In this document: one piece after another, positions 23,962-38,300 of the stretch
How positions within the stretch are numbered: position 1 is the first letter of the stretch
Layout: every line of letters begins with the position of its first letter
Assembly: GCF_041381155.1 (NCBI RefSeq)
Contig: NC_091142.1
Span: 40,597,604-40,661,603, forward strand
DNA length: 64,000 bases
DNA from: Argopecten irradians
Taxonomy: Eukaryota; Mollusca; Bivalvia; Pectinida; Pectinidae
Direction: 5' to 3'
The notes under the pieces: model-generated
Told to the model about the DNA's origin: nothing
Seen by the model: only the letters and a program-made list of their open reading frames with translations
The model's database searches: none
Made by a program: the position numbers and the translations under genes

Positions 23962-26494
23962 AAGTAATTAATTAGGGCTTGATATTAATGATATGTAATT
24001 CTGTGTTTTTTGTCTACATGTATGTAAAAAAAATTCATCTTGTATTCTTTCTCCACAGAAGTAATTTTGTTGTTGATTCGTCACCCTGTAACCAAGTCAC
24101 CTCCCATCCCCTTCACAGTTCTCTCCCCTTCCAGACCTCGTCCCTCTGATACCAATCGATTGTCCTCTGTACAGTTCCATTTGTGTGTACGTCACTGTTA
24201 CCATGGCAAACAAGGCTATGGGGGTGATGCTTGATGTGCTGTAATCATATATTTTGTTTTGATTGGTAAATATATTTAATGGTTATTTTTGTAAAAAGTT
24301 GACAGAAATTATAAGATGTTTGACAGATGTGGTATGATCACTCGCTATTGTTTCTCCAACATCAAGTTTATATGTGTCTTTGTGTCTTCATTTTATTGTA
24401 TGGAATTGTTGTTGATATGTATAATTTGTGCTGTGACTGGGCTGAGGATCACAAAGTCTTATTATTTTAAGGTCTGTTAGTTTCAACTTTTTTGCAGCAA
24501 TCTGTCTTTATAAACAGTTCTTGTCTCTAGAATACGGTAGTTTTGAGATACCAAAACGGCGTGCATAAGTACAACATAAGTCGATTGGTCACCAGCCTTT
24601 CAGTGATTGTGACATTACAAAAATCACAAGAAGGGTGGCACTAATCGACGCTAAATCTTACCATAATACTCATGTCGTTTTTGAATATCGAAATTGATGT
24701 ATTATGCATGTGTACCTGAAAGTGTCCTAAATGACGTTTATTGATTTTTTTCGCTGAACACCCCATAATTGTTTATAGATACAATATTGAGAAGTGACAT
24801 ACAGTTTTAAGGTGAAACCTTGTGGATTACTACAGCTTAGATCAGTACCAGGACTGTTTGGTCCTCTGCCCAGTCAGAGTTTTGTTCAGTATTGTGATGT
24901 AAGGCTGATAAGGTATAGGACTGAAGATTGTCAAATAGTGTTACATCCAGGGCTGTACAACAAGATACTCCAGAGTACTTCTGGATTTAAAAGCAGGGAA
25001 GAGGATGGGAGTTATAAATTTTCAGTTATTTTTGTCTGAGTTTTGGTGCATTAGTACTAGTTGTTGATTGTGTAAGTGTGATTGGCGTAACTGCTGTGAG
25101 AGTATGGATGTGTAAATGATTGTAAATAGAGAGTATCTAAATGTGTGTGAATCCGTGGTGATACAGATTTTATAGTGGTGGTATATGAGGTTAGATCTTG
25201 GGTTTGACATTACGTGTTGTGAAGACAGTCATGTCTATATATAAATATATATCTACATAGATTTATCTTTTAACTTCAAATAAGACATCTTGGCTGCGTT
25301 TTTTGGTTAATCTTTGGTTACATAGTGAAAATTAGTTTGTTTTGGCTCTAAGACTTTCCTTTGTTTGATACCCTCCCAACCATAGACTTACCGATACTGC
25401 TGGATTGGTTTTACAAAGCGGCTCTACCTTCTCTACTATATCTTGATGTTGCATCTGTTTGTTTTAAAATTGGTCATTTGTGTGGAGTAGCTGACCTATA
25501 TGCTTTAATCAAACCTTTGAAATATAAGTAAATGCCATGTAATAAAGTGATAAAAAGTTTAATTTTAGTAGAAACAAAAATATAGACTGCATTGAGTATT
25601 TGGATGGACTGTAACAAGATGAATAGGTAATCAGGGCATGTTAATGACAATATCATTGGATTTAAAAAGGCACAAAGTATATTGGCTTAGAGGCTTCATA
25701 TGAAAGTCTTAAATATATTATTAGTGAGGGTTAGTTGTAAGTCACAAATTCTAGCAATAATTAAAAAAAAGTTGGGGTTGTTTTGTCATTTGAAAAATCT
25801 ATTTGAAAGGGGGCGGCTCGCAGAAAGTGAAAATATAGCATTAGGCTGAAATTCTGTTGACGGAAAAAGAAGTATAAAATCCAGTATTCTTAATTTTTGT
25901 TTACTTGAAAGTCTGTGTAACTGTGATGTTTGAATGGCCTCCCGTGATAGGTGGATAGTATAGAGCGTGTGTCAATCATGTGCTGGTGCGTCAGTGCCAG
26001 CGACTGAGAAAGACGGAGATTATTATTACACGTTATTTTGAGTTTCACTGTTGTAAGGAATTGATGGCAAAACAGTCAGTCTTTATCCTTTTAGACTTTC
26101 CTACAGTGCAACATACCGTAATATCAATGGTTTCCTTATCAAAGCTAGAGTTGATTTTGTCAAACTTGTCACTCAGTGCTTTATAAGAAGTCGAAAAAAA
26201 TAAATTGTGAAAAAAAATTGAATTTGTGTCTTTGTTGTTTTGTTCTGTGAAGACGAGTCTAATTTGGACATATAGTACAGCATTTCAGAGAAAATGTTTG
26301 ATTGATTTTTTACAGATTCTTGATATGAAGGAAAACATAAAAAAGCATATGTTTCACTTAAAAGTTATGAATTTTCCTGTTTACAATTACACTAATAAAC
26401 CAACCATAGTCGTTTAAGCCAAGGAAAAAATCAGCAATTAAAATTTTTATTTTAAAATACTTGTATTGTATTGTGACTAAAGTCACACAAAGTT

Positions 26495-26650
26495 TATTTA
26501 GTTGGCGAGTGGTAGATTCGTGGAACTTATTTCCAAACTTTGTAGTAGAAGCCCCTACTCTAAACTTGTTAAAAACCGACTGAACACTCACTGGAATTCA
26601 GTACCATGCAAGTTTTATCCCAGTTTTTATATGGCACAACTGAACAACCT
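26495..26650 (+). pseudogene. Decayed LINE (non-LTR retrotransposon) reverse-transcriptase C-terminal fragment
   Basis: In one frame it reads RVVDSWNLFPNFVVEAPTLN, then a stop; in the next frame KNRLNTHW. The pattern RVV..WN.LP..VV.A.....FK.RLD..W is typical of the end of pol proteins in several LINE clades. A stop and frame change break it. Only this tail is left, consistent with 5' truncation. Confidence 0.55.
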
Positions 26651-26782
26651 AGTAAATGAGCAAAACGCGCCACAACTAGCTGGAATCGGCTAACTACGGT
26701 GTCTAAGAAGAAGTAACAGGTAAACGATCCTCACTTTTCATTGTTCTAAAGGATACAATTATTATGACACCAACCTGTGTAC

Positions 26783-26947
26783 CATTTCACAAAGCTTCAT
26801 AACTTATAAACGTTTGTAAATATTTATGCAAGGGTGTTCATAACTTAGGAAAGGAAGTAGTAATTCTTGTTCCAACTTACATGCGCTTCCAATGAAAATG
26901 TACTGCTCTCTAACCAATGTTCATAAGTTATGAAGTTTTGTGAAATG
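26783..26947. mobile_element. MITE, 165 bp, ~26-bp inverted repeats
   Basis: Left catttcacaaagcttcataa followed by cttat; right ataagttatgaagttttgtg followed by aaatg, which is its inverse with one mismatch. Non-coding interior. Confidence 0.7.
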
Positions 26948-29900
26948 CTTAGTAACTCGTAAATAGGACTTGGAATCTATATTCTGTGCACTTGATTACC
27001 GGTAACTTAAAAAATCCTTGTCAATAATAGTAGCCCCAGAGACCTTACCGGTATATTAGGTTTTCATCATCTTTTGATGAAGGGATCAAATCATTTGCCT
27101 TTCTTCACCAACATGGCACAGAGTTTGATCTCTTAATTAATATTGTGGTGATTGATTTCCAAAGAAAGTTATTTTTGCAAAATTTACAGTGGAAAAAATT
27201 GAAGGAAGGTCAAGGTGATTTTTCTGACAAAATTTGTAGGCCTACTATAACAAAAATATAACGCGCAGGGGAAATTTTCACTCTTAAATGTCTGTGATAA
27301 GCATAAATTCCACGTTTACAGTAGTTAGTTTTTCTTTATATTCAATGTTACTTACAGTAGTAAAAGTGTTTCGTAATTTCGCTTTCAATGTCTAAATTTA
27401 AATAACGAAATCGCTGTTTATGAAATAAAAGAAAGCGTCTATAGTTAACTACGTAATAGATTTTGAGAAATAATTTAAGGAAAAATTGAAACGTGAATCT
27501 CTAAATAAACTTTCTGACGAAATACCCTTATTTTCTCTGTCACAAATGATATAAGAACTAAGGATATAGAATATATACTTGCTACATACTAGTTTACGTC
27601 TACTCCCTTTAGTTTTTATGTAAACGTAGACGTAAACGTAAGCTATGACTTTTAGTAAAACGCAAAAATGTCGTAAATTATGTCTATGTTTACGTTTATG
27701 CCTACGTTTACGACCTTTTGCAAAACTCGCTTCTACTTTTTAGATAACTCAACACCAGATTTTAAACCCCGTGGTCATTGGGCCGCTTTATTATGAGTAT
27801 GAATCTTGAGATTAAATGTGTGGCCCTAGAAATCTTGAACAAAAGGTCCAGGCAATTACATGTATTTTCAACACCCATGATAGTCCTTCACTCCAACATG
27901 CTACAGACCTAAAATTAGGCCTCAAAGCATTTTGATTATTAAAATGAAATCCTAAAATTCTTATAACAACGGTAAACTTGCTGCAGATATGATGTTATTT
28001 GACCAATAGACAATGGACACTAGTTATACATATTAACGATTTTATTGTAAATGTTCCTAGCCATGAATAGTAACACATACATATAAAGCACAATAGGTCT
28101 CTACAATACTCAATAACACAGTAACAAAATGTCCTAGCTTTAAATCTTCCCAAACAACATACTGTCATAAGCCAAATATCTTTTGCGGCTATTAAATTTT
28201 GTGATTTCATTCAAAAACAAATTCACAAAGATTAACATTCCTTGGATCTCGAGAGAAAATTGGTCTACAGTAGCTTTCAGAAACAATGTTTCATAGCGTG
28301 TTAACATTCTGCACCTTTATAAAGAGATTTTTTCCTCTGTAAACTGTAACCTCTGAAATTCCAGTAGATAATTTATCAAGTTCGGTACTAGTACTGTATA
28401 AAATGTTATAAAAATTTCATGGTATAGAGATTTTAAAGTATTTCATGGGTAGAAATATTTGTGTTTGGCCTACGGAACATCAATTCTAATAATGTTTACC
28501 CAACCAAATTTTGTTGTTCATACCGTAGTTTGATCCACAAAAACAACGAACATTTCTACACCGATTAATTTGTGTTAAACAGTAAATAAAAGTACTGTAC
28601 TTGAGATGAACTTTACCAGTTTTGATATCAGGTGATCCACTTAGCTAGTGAAATCTGAAAATAAATACTAGTATTCCCCAAAAACAAAACAGCACAAAGA
28701 AGCTGGTTAATTCAGGTTAAAAGGAAACTGCTCTGGCATAACAAACTCTAGATGTCAAAATGCATCATCCTTGTATTTTTATGCTGAAAATTATGAAAGT
28801 TACACATTTATGCATTAATACAAAGATCTTTATCACATTTTCTTCCAACACAGTTTTTGATAAATACAGATTTATACACATGAATGGATGAAAAAGTTTA
28901 TAAAACTATCAAATAATGAATTGGATATGAACACCGACAACCAACATTGGTGGTTAAAGCTAGTAATAAACAACTGTGTATGTCTCCGACTTGTGGCACT
29001 TCCATATATTATTGCTTGATATTTCTTTAAAATTGATAAATATCTGTATGAATGTATCATACCTGTCAAAATATTTATCGTAAATTGAAAATCTTTCAAA
29101 AGCTTTTTTGATTCATTATTTATTATTACACTTTTCCAGAATTACATGTACCCCCAATATACTATTTCCATATTGTGTTACCACATAAAAGATAGCTGTA
29201 TTAGCTATGCGCTTGAACACCACGAAAATAAATAAACATGACCCAATATTGGGGCATTCCTTCATTCGAACATCAGGAAAGTTTTAAACTACAAATATAC
29301 ATGTACAATGAGTAACGGTTATTCAAATTATTTGGTAATTAAATCACATGGTCCCAATTTCTTAATTGTTGTATTTAAACTCAATTTTTCATTAACTTTT
29401 AAATGATCTCTGCTTATTCCAATACAATGTATAAAATCTGGGAAATTCAAAATATAAAATCTGTTACTTTTCAGTTTTGCATGGTAATTTGCCAATATAT
29501 GTTTCAATGTTCTTTGCTTTCAATATGAAGATAAGTCTCATGCGAATGAAAGTTAGCCTAGAGTGATTATGTAAAGTTAATACTAACTATTTGGAAAAAT
29601 GCATATTTCTTATCTGATATCATTTTAGCATTCTAAATCCGTTCTAAATGAAGAAATGTCCTTTAAATGCTAATGAATCCTGCTTTATAAAGAGTAACAC
29701 TTATATAATTAGGTAGCAACCAAAAACATGATATGCACCATTAGATGTTACATTAACAATACCAATATGCATAATTATTGCTCACACTTGTTTTGTTTTA
29801 GTAACGACTTTGTTTAAAAGTTGGTCTGCTAATAAATGAACTTGTGAATTCCTATACCTTCAAATGATATTACAGTTTCATTCCCAAAATTAGTTGATGA

Positions 29901-30206
29901 AATGTAATTAAGCAATTACTTTAAAACTGTGCCAAATATGTTTAACATGTACAAATATCATCCATTTCTGTTTATACACAATCAATGTTTCTGCACATTA
30001 AGCAATTGCCTTTTTAATTCAAAAGATTTGTGTGCGTTTACGTATGAAACCTTTTTTAACTAACCATCTTTATCCAGGAACTTCTTTTTAACAACCTCAA
30101 ATCCCTTTTGGTTCTCTTTTTTATCTTGATAAAAATGTGATGTTTTGGAGCAGGAACTAAATTTGTATTTCTTCTCACAATTCATCTATTTTCCCTGACA
30201 TAAACC
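26948..30206. other. Intergenic region, right part, and end of the ANKRD13 transcription unit
   Basis: AT-rich, with no coding signal recognised on either strand. An imperfect inverted repeat (gtaaacgtagacgtaaacgt at ~27621 and its near-inverse ~27690-27712) could form a hairpin. Confidence 0.6.
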
Positions 30207-30212
30207 TTTATT
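30207..30212 (-). terminator. Candidate poly(A) signal for the ANKRD13-type gene
   Basis: TTTATT on the + strand (AATAAA on -), about 1.9 kb after the stop and just past the 46-bp array. Other AATAAA hexamers on this strand exist further on, so this is tentative. Confidence 0.35.
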
Positions 30213-30230
30213 TAAAACCACAGGAAATGT

Positions 30231-31339
30231 GTCTTTGATGTCTAGATTATTAACCCATTTCAACTTATTCACCCCTGTCTTTGATGTATAGATTATTAAC
30301 CCATTTTAACTTATTCACCCCTGTCTTTGATGTCTAGATTATTAACCCATTTTAACTTATTCACCCCTGTCTTTGATGTCTAGATTATTAACCCATTTTA
30401 ACTTATTCACCCCTGTCTTTGATGTCTAGATTATTAACCCATTTTAACTTATTCCCCCCTGTCTTTGATGTCTAGATTATTAACCCATTTTAACTTATTC
30501 ACCCCTGTCTTTGATGTCTAGATTATTAACCCATTTTAACTTATCCCCCCTGTCTTTGATGTCTAGATTATTAACCCATTTTAACTTATTCACCCCTGTC
30601 TTTGATGTCTAGATTATTAACCCATTTTAACTTATTCACCCCTGTCTTTGATGTCTAGATTATTAACCCATTTTAACTTATTCACCCCTGTCTTTGATGT
30701 CTAGATTATTAACCCATTTTAACTTATCCCCCCTGTCTTTGATGTCTAGATTATTAACCCATTTTTAACTTATTCACCCCTGTCTTTGATGTCTAGATTA
30801 TTAACCCATTTTAACTTATTCACCCCTGTCTTTGATGTCTAGATTATTAACCCATTTTAACTTATTCAATCCTGTCTTTGATGTCTAGATTATTAACCCA
30901 TTTAAACTTATTCCCCCCTGTCTTTGATGTCTAGATTATTAACCCATTTTAACTTATTCACCCCTGTCTTTGATGTCTAGATTATTAACCCATTTTAACT
31001 TATCCCCCCCCTGTCTTTGATGTCTAGATTATTAACCCATTTTAACTTATTCACCCCTGTCTTTGATGTCTAGATTATTAACCCATTTTAACTTACCCCT
31101 CCCCCCCCCCCCCCTGTCTTTGATGTCTAGATTATTAACCCATTTTAACTTATTCACCCCTGTCTTTGATGTCTAGATTATTAACCCATTTTAACTTATT
31201 CACCCCTGTCTTTGATGTCTAGATTATTAACCCATTTTAACTTATTCAATCCTGTCTTTGATGTCTAGATTATTAACCCATTTTAACTTATTCAATCCTG
31301 TCTTTGATGTCTAGATTATTAACCATTTTATTCACCCTA
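30231..31339. repeat. 46-bp minisatellite, about 24 units, in the presumed ANKRD13 3' UTR
   Basis: Unit gtctttgatgtctagattat followed by taacccattttaacttattcacccct. The main variation is in the C-run (ttcacccct, ttcccccct, tatccccccct; one unit has about 16 C). It starts 750 bases downstream of the stop of the minus-strand gene and so may be transcribed as part of its 3' UTR (inference). Confidence 0.93.
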
Positions 31340-32088
31340 AACACACTTTTGAACTCTTCTTATTCAAAGACTGGTAGAATTCATTATGAACTTTCAAATG
31401 TCAATGTGTTAAACACTAAAATAGGTGATCAAGCTTTGAAAGCCAAAGGGTTACATTGTATCTCCTTTTGTCATCATCTTAAAACACTGATGAAGTCTGG
31501 CTTGATTTCCCCGAAGCGTTTCCTATCCTCACTTATTTTAACCAAACTGAACTTCCAATATGACAACTTAACTTGGTCCAAGAGAGTAAATGAACGCTGT
31601 TTGAGTGCAATTAGTTCCACTTTCGATTTCGACTCGTACAGTCCTATTAAAATATGTCACAATAACTGGATTGTGGGACTAATCAGTCACAAATCAGTTC
31701 ATTTCACCATCCTGAAACCCTCATGTTATCGTAGCTTTACTTTATCACAGCCCTACAAGCCAACAGAATCTGGTTTGCATTAAACTTGTCTTGAAAAGCA
31801 TGGCTTAAGTGTAGTCCCTGAAAAAGCATAAAGCCTTTCCACACACAAAGGCGAGTGTAGCTCCTTAGGTAGGATATCAACCATGGCCGTTGCTTAAGAT
31901 GTCACGAACTGTTCATCAGAGGTCACGAAGACTCACTCTTACATACATGACTCACACTGTACAATGTAACATTCATTTTCCTGGCAGATTTGAATGTCCT
32001 GTGATGGGATAAGAAACACTGAAGTGACTGTCTTTCACCATTCTAACTGCCGTTGTGTGATATATAGCTCCTAATATAGGATGACTGG
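31340..32088 (-). other. Presumed ANKRD13 3' UTR, proximal part
   Basis: Lies directly after the stop codon. A 159-codon open frame on the opposite strand (31304-31783) has no recognisable features. Confidence 0.5.
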
Positions 32089-32323
32089 TCACTTTTCTGT
32101 GAGTGACAGCTTGAGAATCATTTCAAGCTCCTCCTCCTCCTGTTTCCGACGGATATCGTCCTCTTGCTGCTGTCGCTGTGAGAGTTCAAGGGCCATTCGC
32201 ATCTGTGTTTCATCGTCCCGCAGAATTGGGGGAGGTGCGTGTTGCAGAGGCTGTCTGTGAACAGGTGGAGCTCCGTCCCCGGGAGAGGAACCACCAGATA
32301 AGGCTATGCTTTCTGCTATGGCT
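32089..32323 (-). CDS. ANKRD13: ANKRD13 last exon: UIM2 second half, UIM3, UIM4, stop
   Basis: Acceptor atacttcag|agccat (minus strand). It encodes [20 protein letters not shown], a proline-rich linker, [20 protein letters not shown] and [16 protein letters not shown], stop at 32091-32089. The family ends in the same way (DNDLQLAMELS..., LQQVLQLSLTDK in human A). Confidence 0.96.
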
Positions 32324-35300
32324 CTGAAGTATAAATAACTAGTGTCAATTCATTTTATATATTGGTATTAAAATGAACTAGAAATATGTCTGTTAGACAT
32401 TAAGTGCTCGCTGACTACTGCCTAAAACCTTAATTTCCAGAATGATATGTATCTACATGTATAAGGCTTCTGGGGTGAGATATTTTACACTTACAAAACT
32501 GTAACACCTAATTTATAAATAACCCGCAGATATACATTATATACATTATATACTCACAAACCTATATGAAATCATTCTTGGCAACAGGTTACGTACGTAA
32601 CACTATCGCTCATTATCCATGGGAGATGGTTTATGTATTGTAATAAATAATTTCCTTTTAATTACGTCATCAAAACTATAAATGTGAAATTACTTTGAAA
32701 TTTGTTAATTGTGTTCTTTGTTACATAGAAGTTTATTTGTTATCTATTGATATTGATACGATAGACTTGTTTCGCTGTTCAAAATAGTCGTCCGCTACAG
32801 CACTGTCCAGTGTCTGTGCATGTGGTGACTTACCTGTGTCATGCTTGAATGCCTTTCTGGGTACATCAGATCTAGAGCTCATGCACCTGGGCCGTTTTCG
32901 ATTATACGGTTTGACTGGTTGAACCTAGTTGTTTGTTTATTAATTAAAGACGGACCTGGTGATTTTATATTGTTTTCAGACGAGCCTTGACAAAGCCCTC
33001 ACAGGCTTGTATAAAAAACTGCAGGTCCGTCAGGATTTATACTTGAAATAATGACTCAAACCAATGGTCGAACCGGTTTTTCCGAATATACGAAAACGGC
33101 CCTAGACTGATATTGTATAATGGTTTTTTTTTATTCTGTTTCTCTTACGCAAGGCTGGGTGATTTTATAAATATTTATTAGAACCATAGCAAATACGGTC
33201 TATGGTCACTGGGGTTAGTAAGCGATAGTACCCCCGGTACAACGTATATGTATACCTAGGACCTAGGATGATGTGAAATAAATTAAATATAATCTCCTGA
33301 GTAACACTACCGTAATTGTCTTTGCCCAGTACTAAAAGTTATACGTTTCGTCACTTTCTTTTATTGACTACATAAACCTAATTCGCATTGTATTGTTCTG
33401 AAGGTTTCCAAAGTCGATCAGATGCTTTGAATATTGTGACCGATGCAAGAGTTTGTATGATATGCCGCTTTAAGTTTACACAAAATGAATGTGTTTAGCA
33501 CTGTTTAATGTCACTGTTGTTAATTTACAGAAGAACATCACTGACAGATATCTCTTATTTTTGAACCAGTGACACTCAATGACAACAGTCGCCATCCTAC
33601 ATTGATAACTGATGACAACAGTTGTCATGACTACTGACCTCTGAAGGAGCTGGTCAGCTTCCTCAGGTCCCACAGTACCAGGAGGTGGAGGACGAATATT
33701 GTTGAGAGCCTCCCAAAATGTCAGTTGCTGTCAAAGTAAAGTAGATCAGAATAATGGCACCAGGTAGTACATCCATTACTATACATTACAGTTATAACCA
33801 AACATACAACTGTGTACCGATAAGTGAAAGAAAGCACAATAAATCAACTTTTTTTGATAATACTGTAGATAATGTTGTAAATTTAAATTTTTAATTTACA
33901 TTTTATAATAAACACGTCATGAATTCCAAAGCTCAAAGACTTTTCTATAATATATACATACACAAAATAAAACTAACTTTAGCTGTCTTATTATGGATAT
34001 ATAAAACTGAGAAGGATATGGAATTTTAATAACTTCTCATATATTAAGTTAAAAAATTAAAAAGGTGTAGCTTCTGTTTTGTGTTATACATGCATTAATC
34101 ACGCGATGGAGAATAAATTTGAAACTGCAAAAACTATTTAGATTTTCTAACATTTAATGAAGAGCTTTTTTTGCCAGTGTTGCTTTTTTTGCCAGATTAT
34201 ACAAATTTAAAATGAAGCTGTATAATCAACTGTTAACATGACGAAGCATGCAATACCAACAACATACAGGTGCAAATTTTACAGGAAGATACAAAATCAC
34301 AGTGAAAAAGCAAATCATTTTGCAGATACTCTCTTTTTCTGTTATGTATATATGAAGATTTATAAGGATAGATATAAAATAAAGAACACCAATATAGATA
34401 TTTACAATACAAGAGTATTACCGATTTTGATTCCTACAACGCAATCATATCTTCATGATAACATTTGTAAATTCTAAAAAATGTCAATATATCTTATACA
34501 GTAAAACATGGTTCTACACACCTAATACAACACGGTTATCAAATAGCATTTTGCATTTCCTATACTGGTTCCTATAAGTTGTTCGTAATATCAGTTTAAC
34601 CATTCTTGATACTCCCTGGGATACTATCTGACTATCATGGTATTCTCCATTTGTAAAACTGAAAGCATTTCAAGTTTAAAAACCTGACCAATCAAAGGCT
34701 GCTTTTGAAGGTTACAATCAAATGAGCGATGCAGCTTTCAGTGTATCATTATTGGATTTACTTTAGATGTACATCAAAGGGCCAAACTTGTCTCATCTAT
34801 TGTCACATACAGAGCCTTCAGTTTTGCTATTGCATACAGTCCAGGGGGTAGATTTAACAACAGTCACAGTAACCTCTACATACAGTCCGGGGGGTAGATT
34901 TAGCAACAGTCACAGTAACCTCTACATACAGTCCGGGGGGTAACAACAGTCACAGTAACCTCTACATACAGTCCGGGGGGTAGATTTAACAACAGTCACA
35001 GTAACCTCTACATACAGTCCGGGATTAGATTTAACAACAGTCACAGTAACCTCTACATACAGTCCGGGGGGTAGATTTAACAACAGTCACAGTAACCTCT
35101 ACATACAGTCCGGGGGGTAGATTTAACAACAGTCACAGTAACCTCTACATACAGTCCGGGGGGTAGATTTAACAACAGTCACAGTAACCTCTACATACAG
35201 TCCGGGGGGTAGATTTAACAACAGTCACAGTAACCTCTACATACAGTCCGGGGGTAGATTTAACAACAGTCACAGTAACCTCTACATACAGTCCGGGGGG

Positions 35301-38300
35301 TAGATTTAACAACAGTCACAGTAACCTCTACATACAGTCCGGTGGGTAGATTTAACAACAGTCACAGTAACCTCTACATACAGTCCGGGGGGGGGTAGAT
35401 TTAACAACAGTCACAGTAACCTCTACATACAGTCCGGGGGGTAGATTTAACAACAGTCACAGTAACCTCTACATACAGTCCGGGGGGTAGATTTAACAAC
35501 AGTCACAGTAACCTCTACATACAGTCCGGGGGGTAGATTTAACAACAGTCACAGTAACCTCTACATACAGTCCGGGATTAGATTTAACAACAGTCACAGT
35601 AACCTCTACATACAGTCCGGGGGGTAGATTTAACAACAGTCACAGTAACCTCTACATACAGTCCGGGGGTAGATTTAACAACAGTCACAGTAACCTCTAC
35701 ATACAGTCCGGGATTAGATTTAACAACAGTCACAGTAACCTCTACATACAGTCCGGGGGGTAGATTTAACAACAGTCACAGTAACCCTACATACAGTCCG
35801 GGGGTAGATTTAACAACAGTCACAGTAACCTCTACATACAGTCCGGGGGGTAGATTTAACAACAGTCACAGTAACATCTACATACAGTCCGGGGGGTAGA
35901 TTTAACAACAGTCACAGTAACCTCTACATACAGTCCGGGGGGTAGATTTAACAACAGTCACAGTAACCTCTATATACAGTCCGGGGGGTAGATTTAACAA
36001 CAGTCACAGTAACCTCTACATACAGTCCGGGGGGTAGATTTAACAACAGTCACAGTAACCTCTACATACAGTCCGGGGGGTAGATTTAACAACAGTCACA
36101 GTAACCTCTACATACAGTCCGGGGGGTAGATTTAACAACAGTCACAGTAACATCTACATACAGTCCGGGGGGTAGATTTAACAACAGTCACAGTAACCTC
36201 TACATACAGTCCGGGGGGTAGATTTAACAACAGTCACAGTAACCTCTACATACAGTCCGGGGGGTAGTTAACAACAGTCACAGTAACCTCTACATACAGT
36301 CCGGGGGGTAGATTTAACAACAGTCACAGTAACCTCTACATACATCCTGGGGGTAGATTTAACAACAGTCACAGTAACCTCTACATACAGTCCGGGGGGT
36401 AGATTTAACAACAGTCACAGTAACCTCTACATACAGTCCGGGGGGTAGATTTAACAACAGTCACAGTAACCTCTACATACAGTCCGGGGGTAGATTTAAC
36501 AACAGTCACAGTAACCTCTACATACAGTCCGGGGGTAGATTTAACAACAGTCACAGTAACCTCTACATACAGTCCGGGGGGTAGATTTAACAACAGTCAC
36601 AGTAACCTCTACATACAGTCCGGGGGGTAGATTTAACAACAGTCACAGTAACCTCTACATACAGTCCGGGGGGTAGATTTAACAACAGTCACAGTAACCT
36701 CTACATACAGTCTGGGGGGTAGATTTAACAACAGTCACAGTAACCTCTACATACAGTCCGGGGGTAGATTTAACAACAGTCACAGTAACCTCTACATACA
36801 GTCCGGGGGGTAGATTTAACAACAGTCACAGTAACCTCTACATACAGTCCGGGGGGTAGATTTAACAACAGTCACAGTAACCTCTACATACAGTCCGGGG
36901 GGGGGGGGGTAGATTTAACAACAGTCACAGTAACCTCTACATACAGTCCGGGGGTAGATTTAACAACAGTCACAGTAACCTCTACATACAGTCCGGGGGT
37001 AGATTTAACAACAGTCACAGTAACCTCTACATACAGTCTGGGGGGGGGGGGGGGGTAGATTTAACAACAGTCACAGTAACCTCTACATACAGTCCGGGGG
37101 GTAGATTTAACAACAGTCACAGTAACCTCTACATACAGTCCGGGGGGTAGATTTAACAACAGTCACAGTAACCTCTACATACAGTCCGGGGGTAGATTTA
37201 ACAACAGTCACAGTAACCTCTACATACAGTCGGGGGGGTAGATTTAACAACAGTCACAGTAACCTCTACATACAGTCCGGGGGGTAGATTTAACAACAGG
37301 GGGGGGGTAGATTTAACAACAGTCACAGTAACCTCTACATACAGTCGGGGGTAGATTTAACAACAGTCACAGTAACCTCTACATACAGTCCGGGGGGTAG
37401 ATTTAACAACAGTCACAGTAACCTCTACATACAGTCCGGGGGGTAGATTTAACAACAGTCACAGTAACCTCTACATACAGTCGGGGGGTAGATTTAACAA
37501 CAGTCACAGTAACCTCTACATACAGTCTGGGGGGGGGGTAGATTTAACAACAGTCACAGTAACCTCTACATACAGTGGGGGGGTAGATTTAACAACAGTC
37601 ACAGTAACCTCTACATACAGTCCGGGGGTAGATTTAACAACAGTCACAGTAACCTCTACATACAGTCCGGGGGGTAGATTTAACAACAGTCACAGTAACC
37701 TCTACATACAGTCCGGGGGGTAGATTTAACAACAGTCACAGTAACCTCTACATACAGTCCGGGGGGTAGATTTAACAACAGTCACAGTAACCTCTACATA
37801 CAGTCCAGGGGGTAGATTTAACAACAGTCACAGTAACCTCTACATACAGTCCGGGGGGTAGATTTAACAACAGTCACAGTAACCTCTACATACAGTCCGG
37901 GGGGTAGATTTAACAACAGTCACAGTAACCTCTACATACAGTCCGGGGGGTAGATTTAACAACAGTCACAGTAACCTCTACATACAGTCGGGGGTAGATT
38001 TAACAACAGTCACAGTAACCTCTACATACAGCGGGGGTAGATTTAACAACAGTCACAGTAACCTCTACATACAGGGGGGGTAGATTTAACAACAGTCACA
38101 GTAACCTCTACATACAGTCCGGGGGGTAGATTTAACAACAGTCACAGTAACCTCTACATACAGTCCGGGGGGTAGATTTAACAACAACAGTCACAAGTAC
38201 TCACATACAGTGGGGGGTAGATTTAACAACAGTCACAGTAACCTCTACATACAGTCCGGGGGGTAGATTTAACAACAGTCACAGTAACCTCTACATACAG

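Larger units (their letters stand above)
22301..26490. other. Intergenic region between convergent genes, left part
   Basis: AT-rich. Open frames on both strands are short and featureless. Notable only for the purine tract at 23384-23449 and the G/C hairpin at 23916-23961. Confidence 0.65.

Noticed and set aside
31304..31783. 159-codon open frame on +
   Set aside because: No recognisable features, begins inside a minisatellite and is antisense to the presumed ANKRD13 3' UTR.
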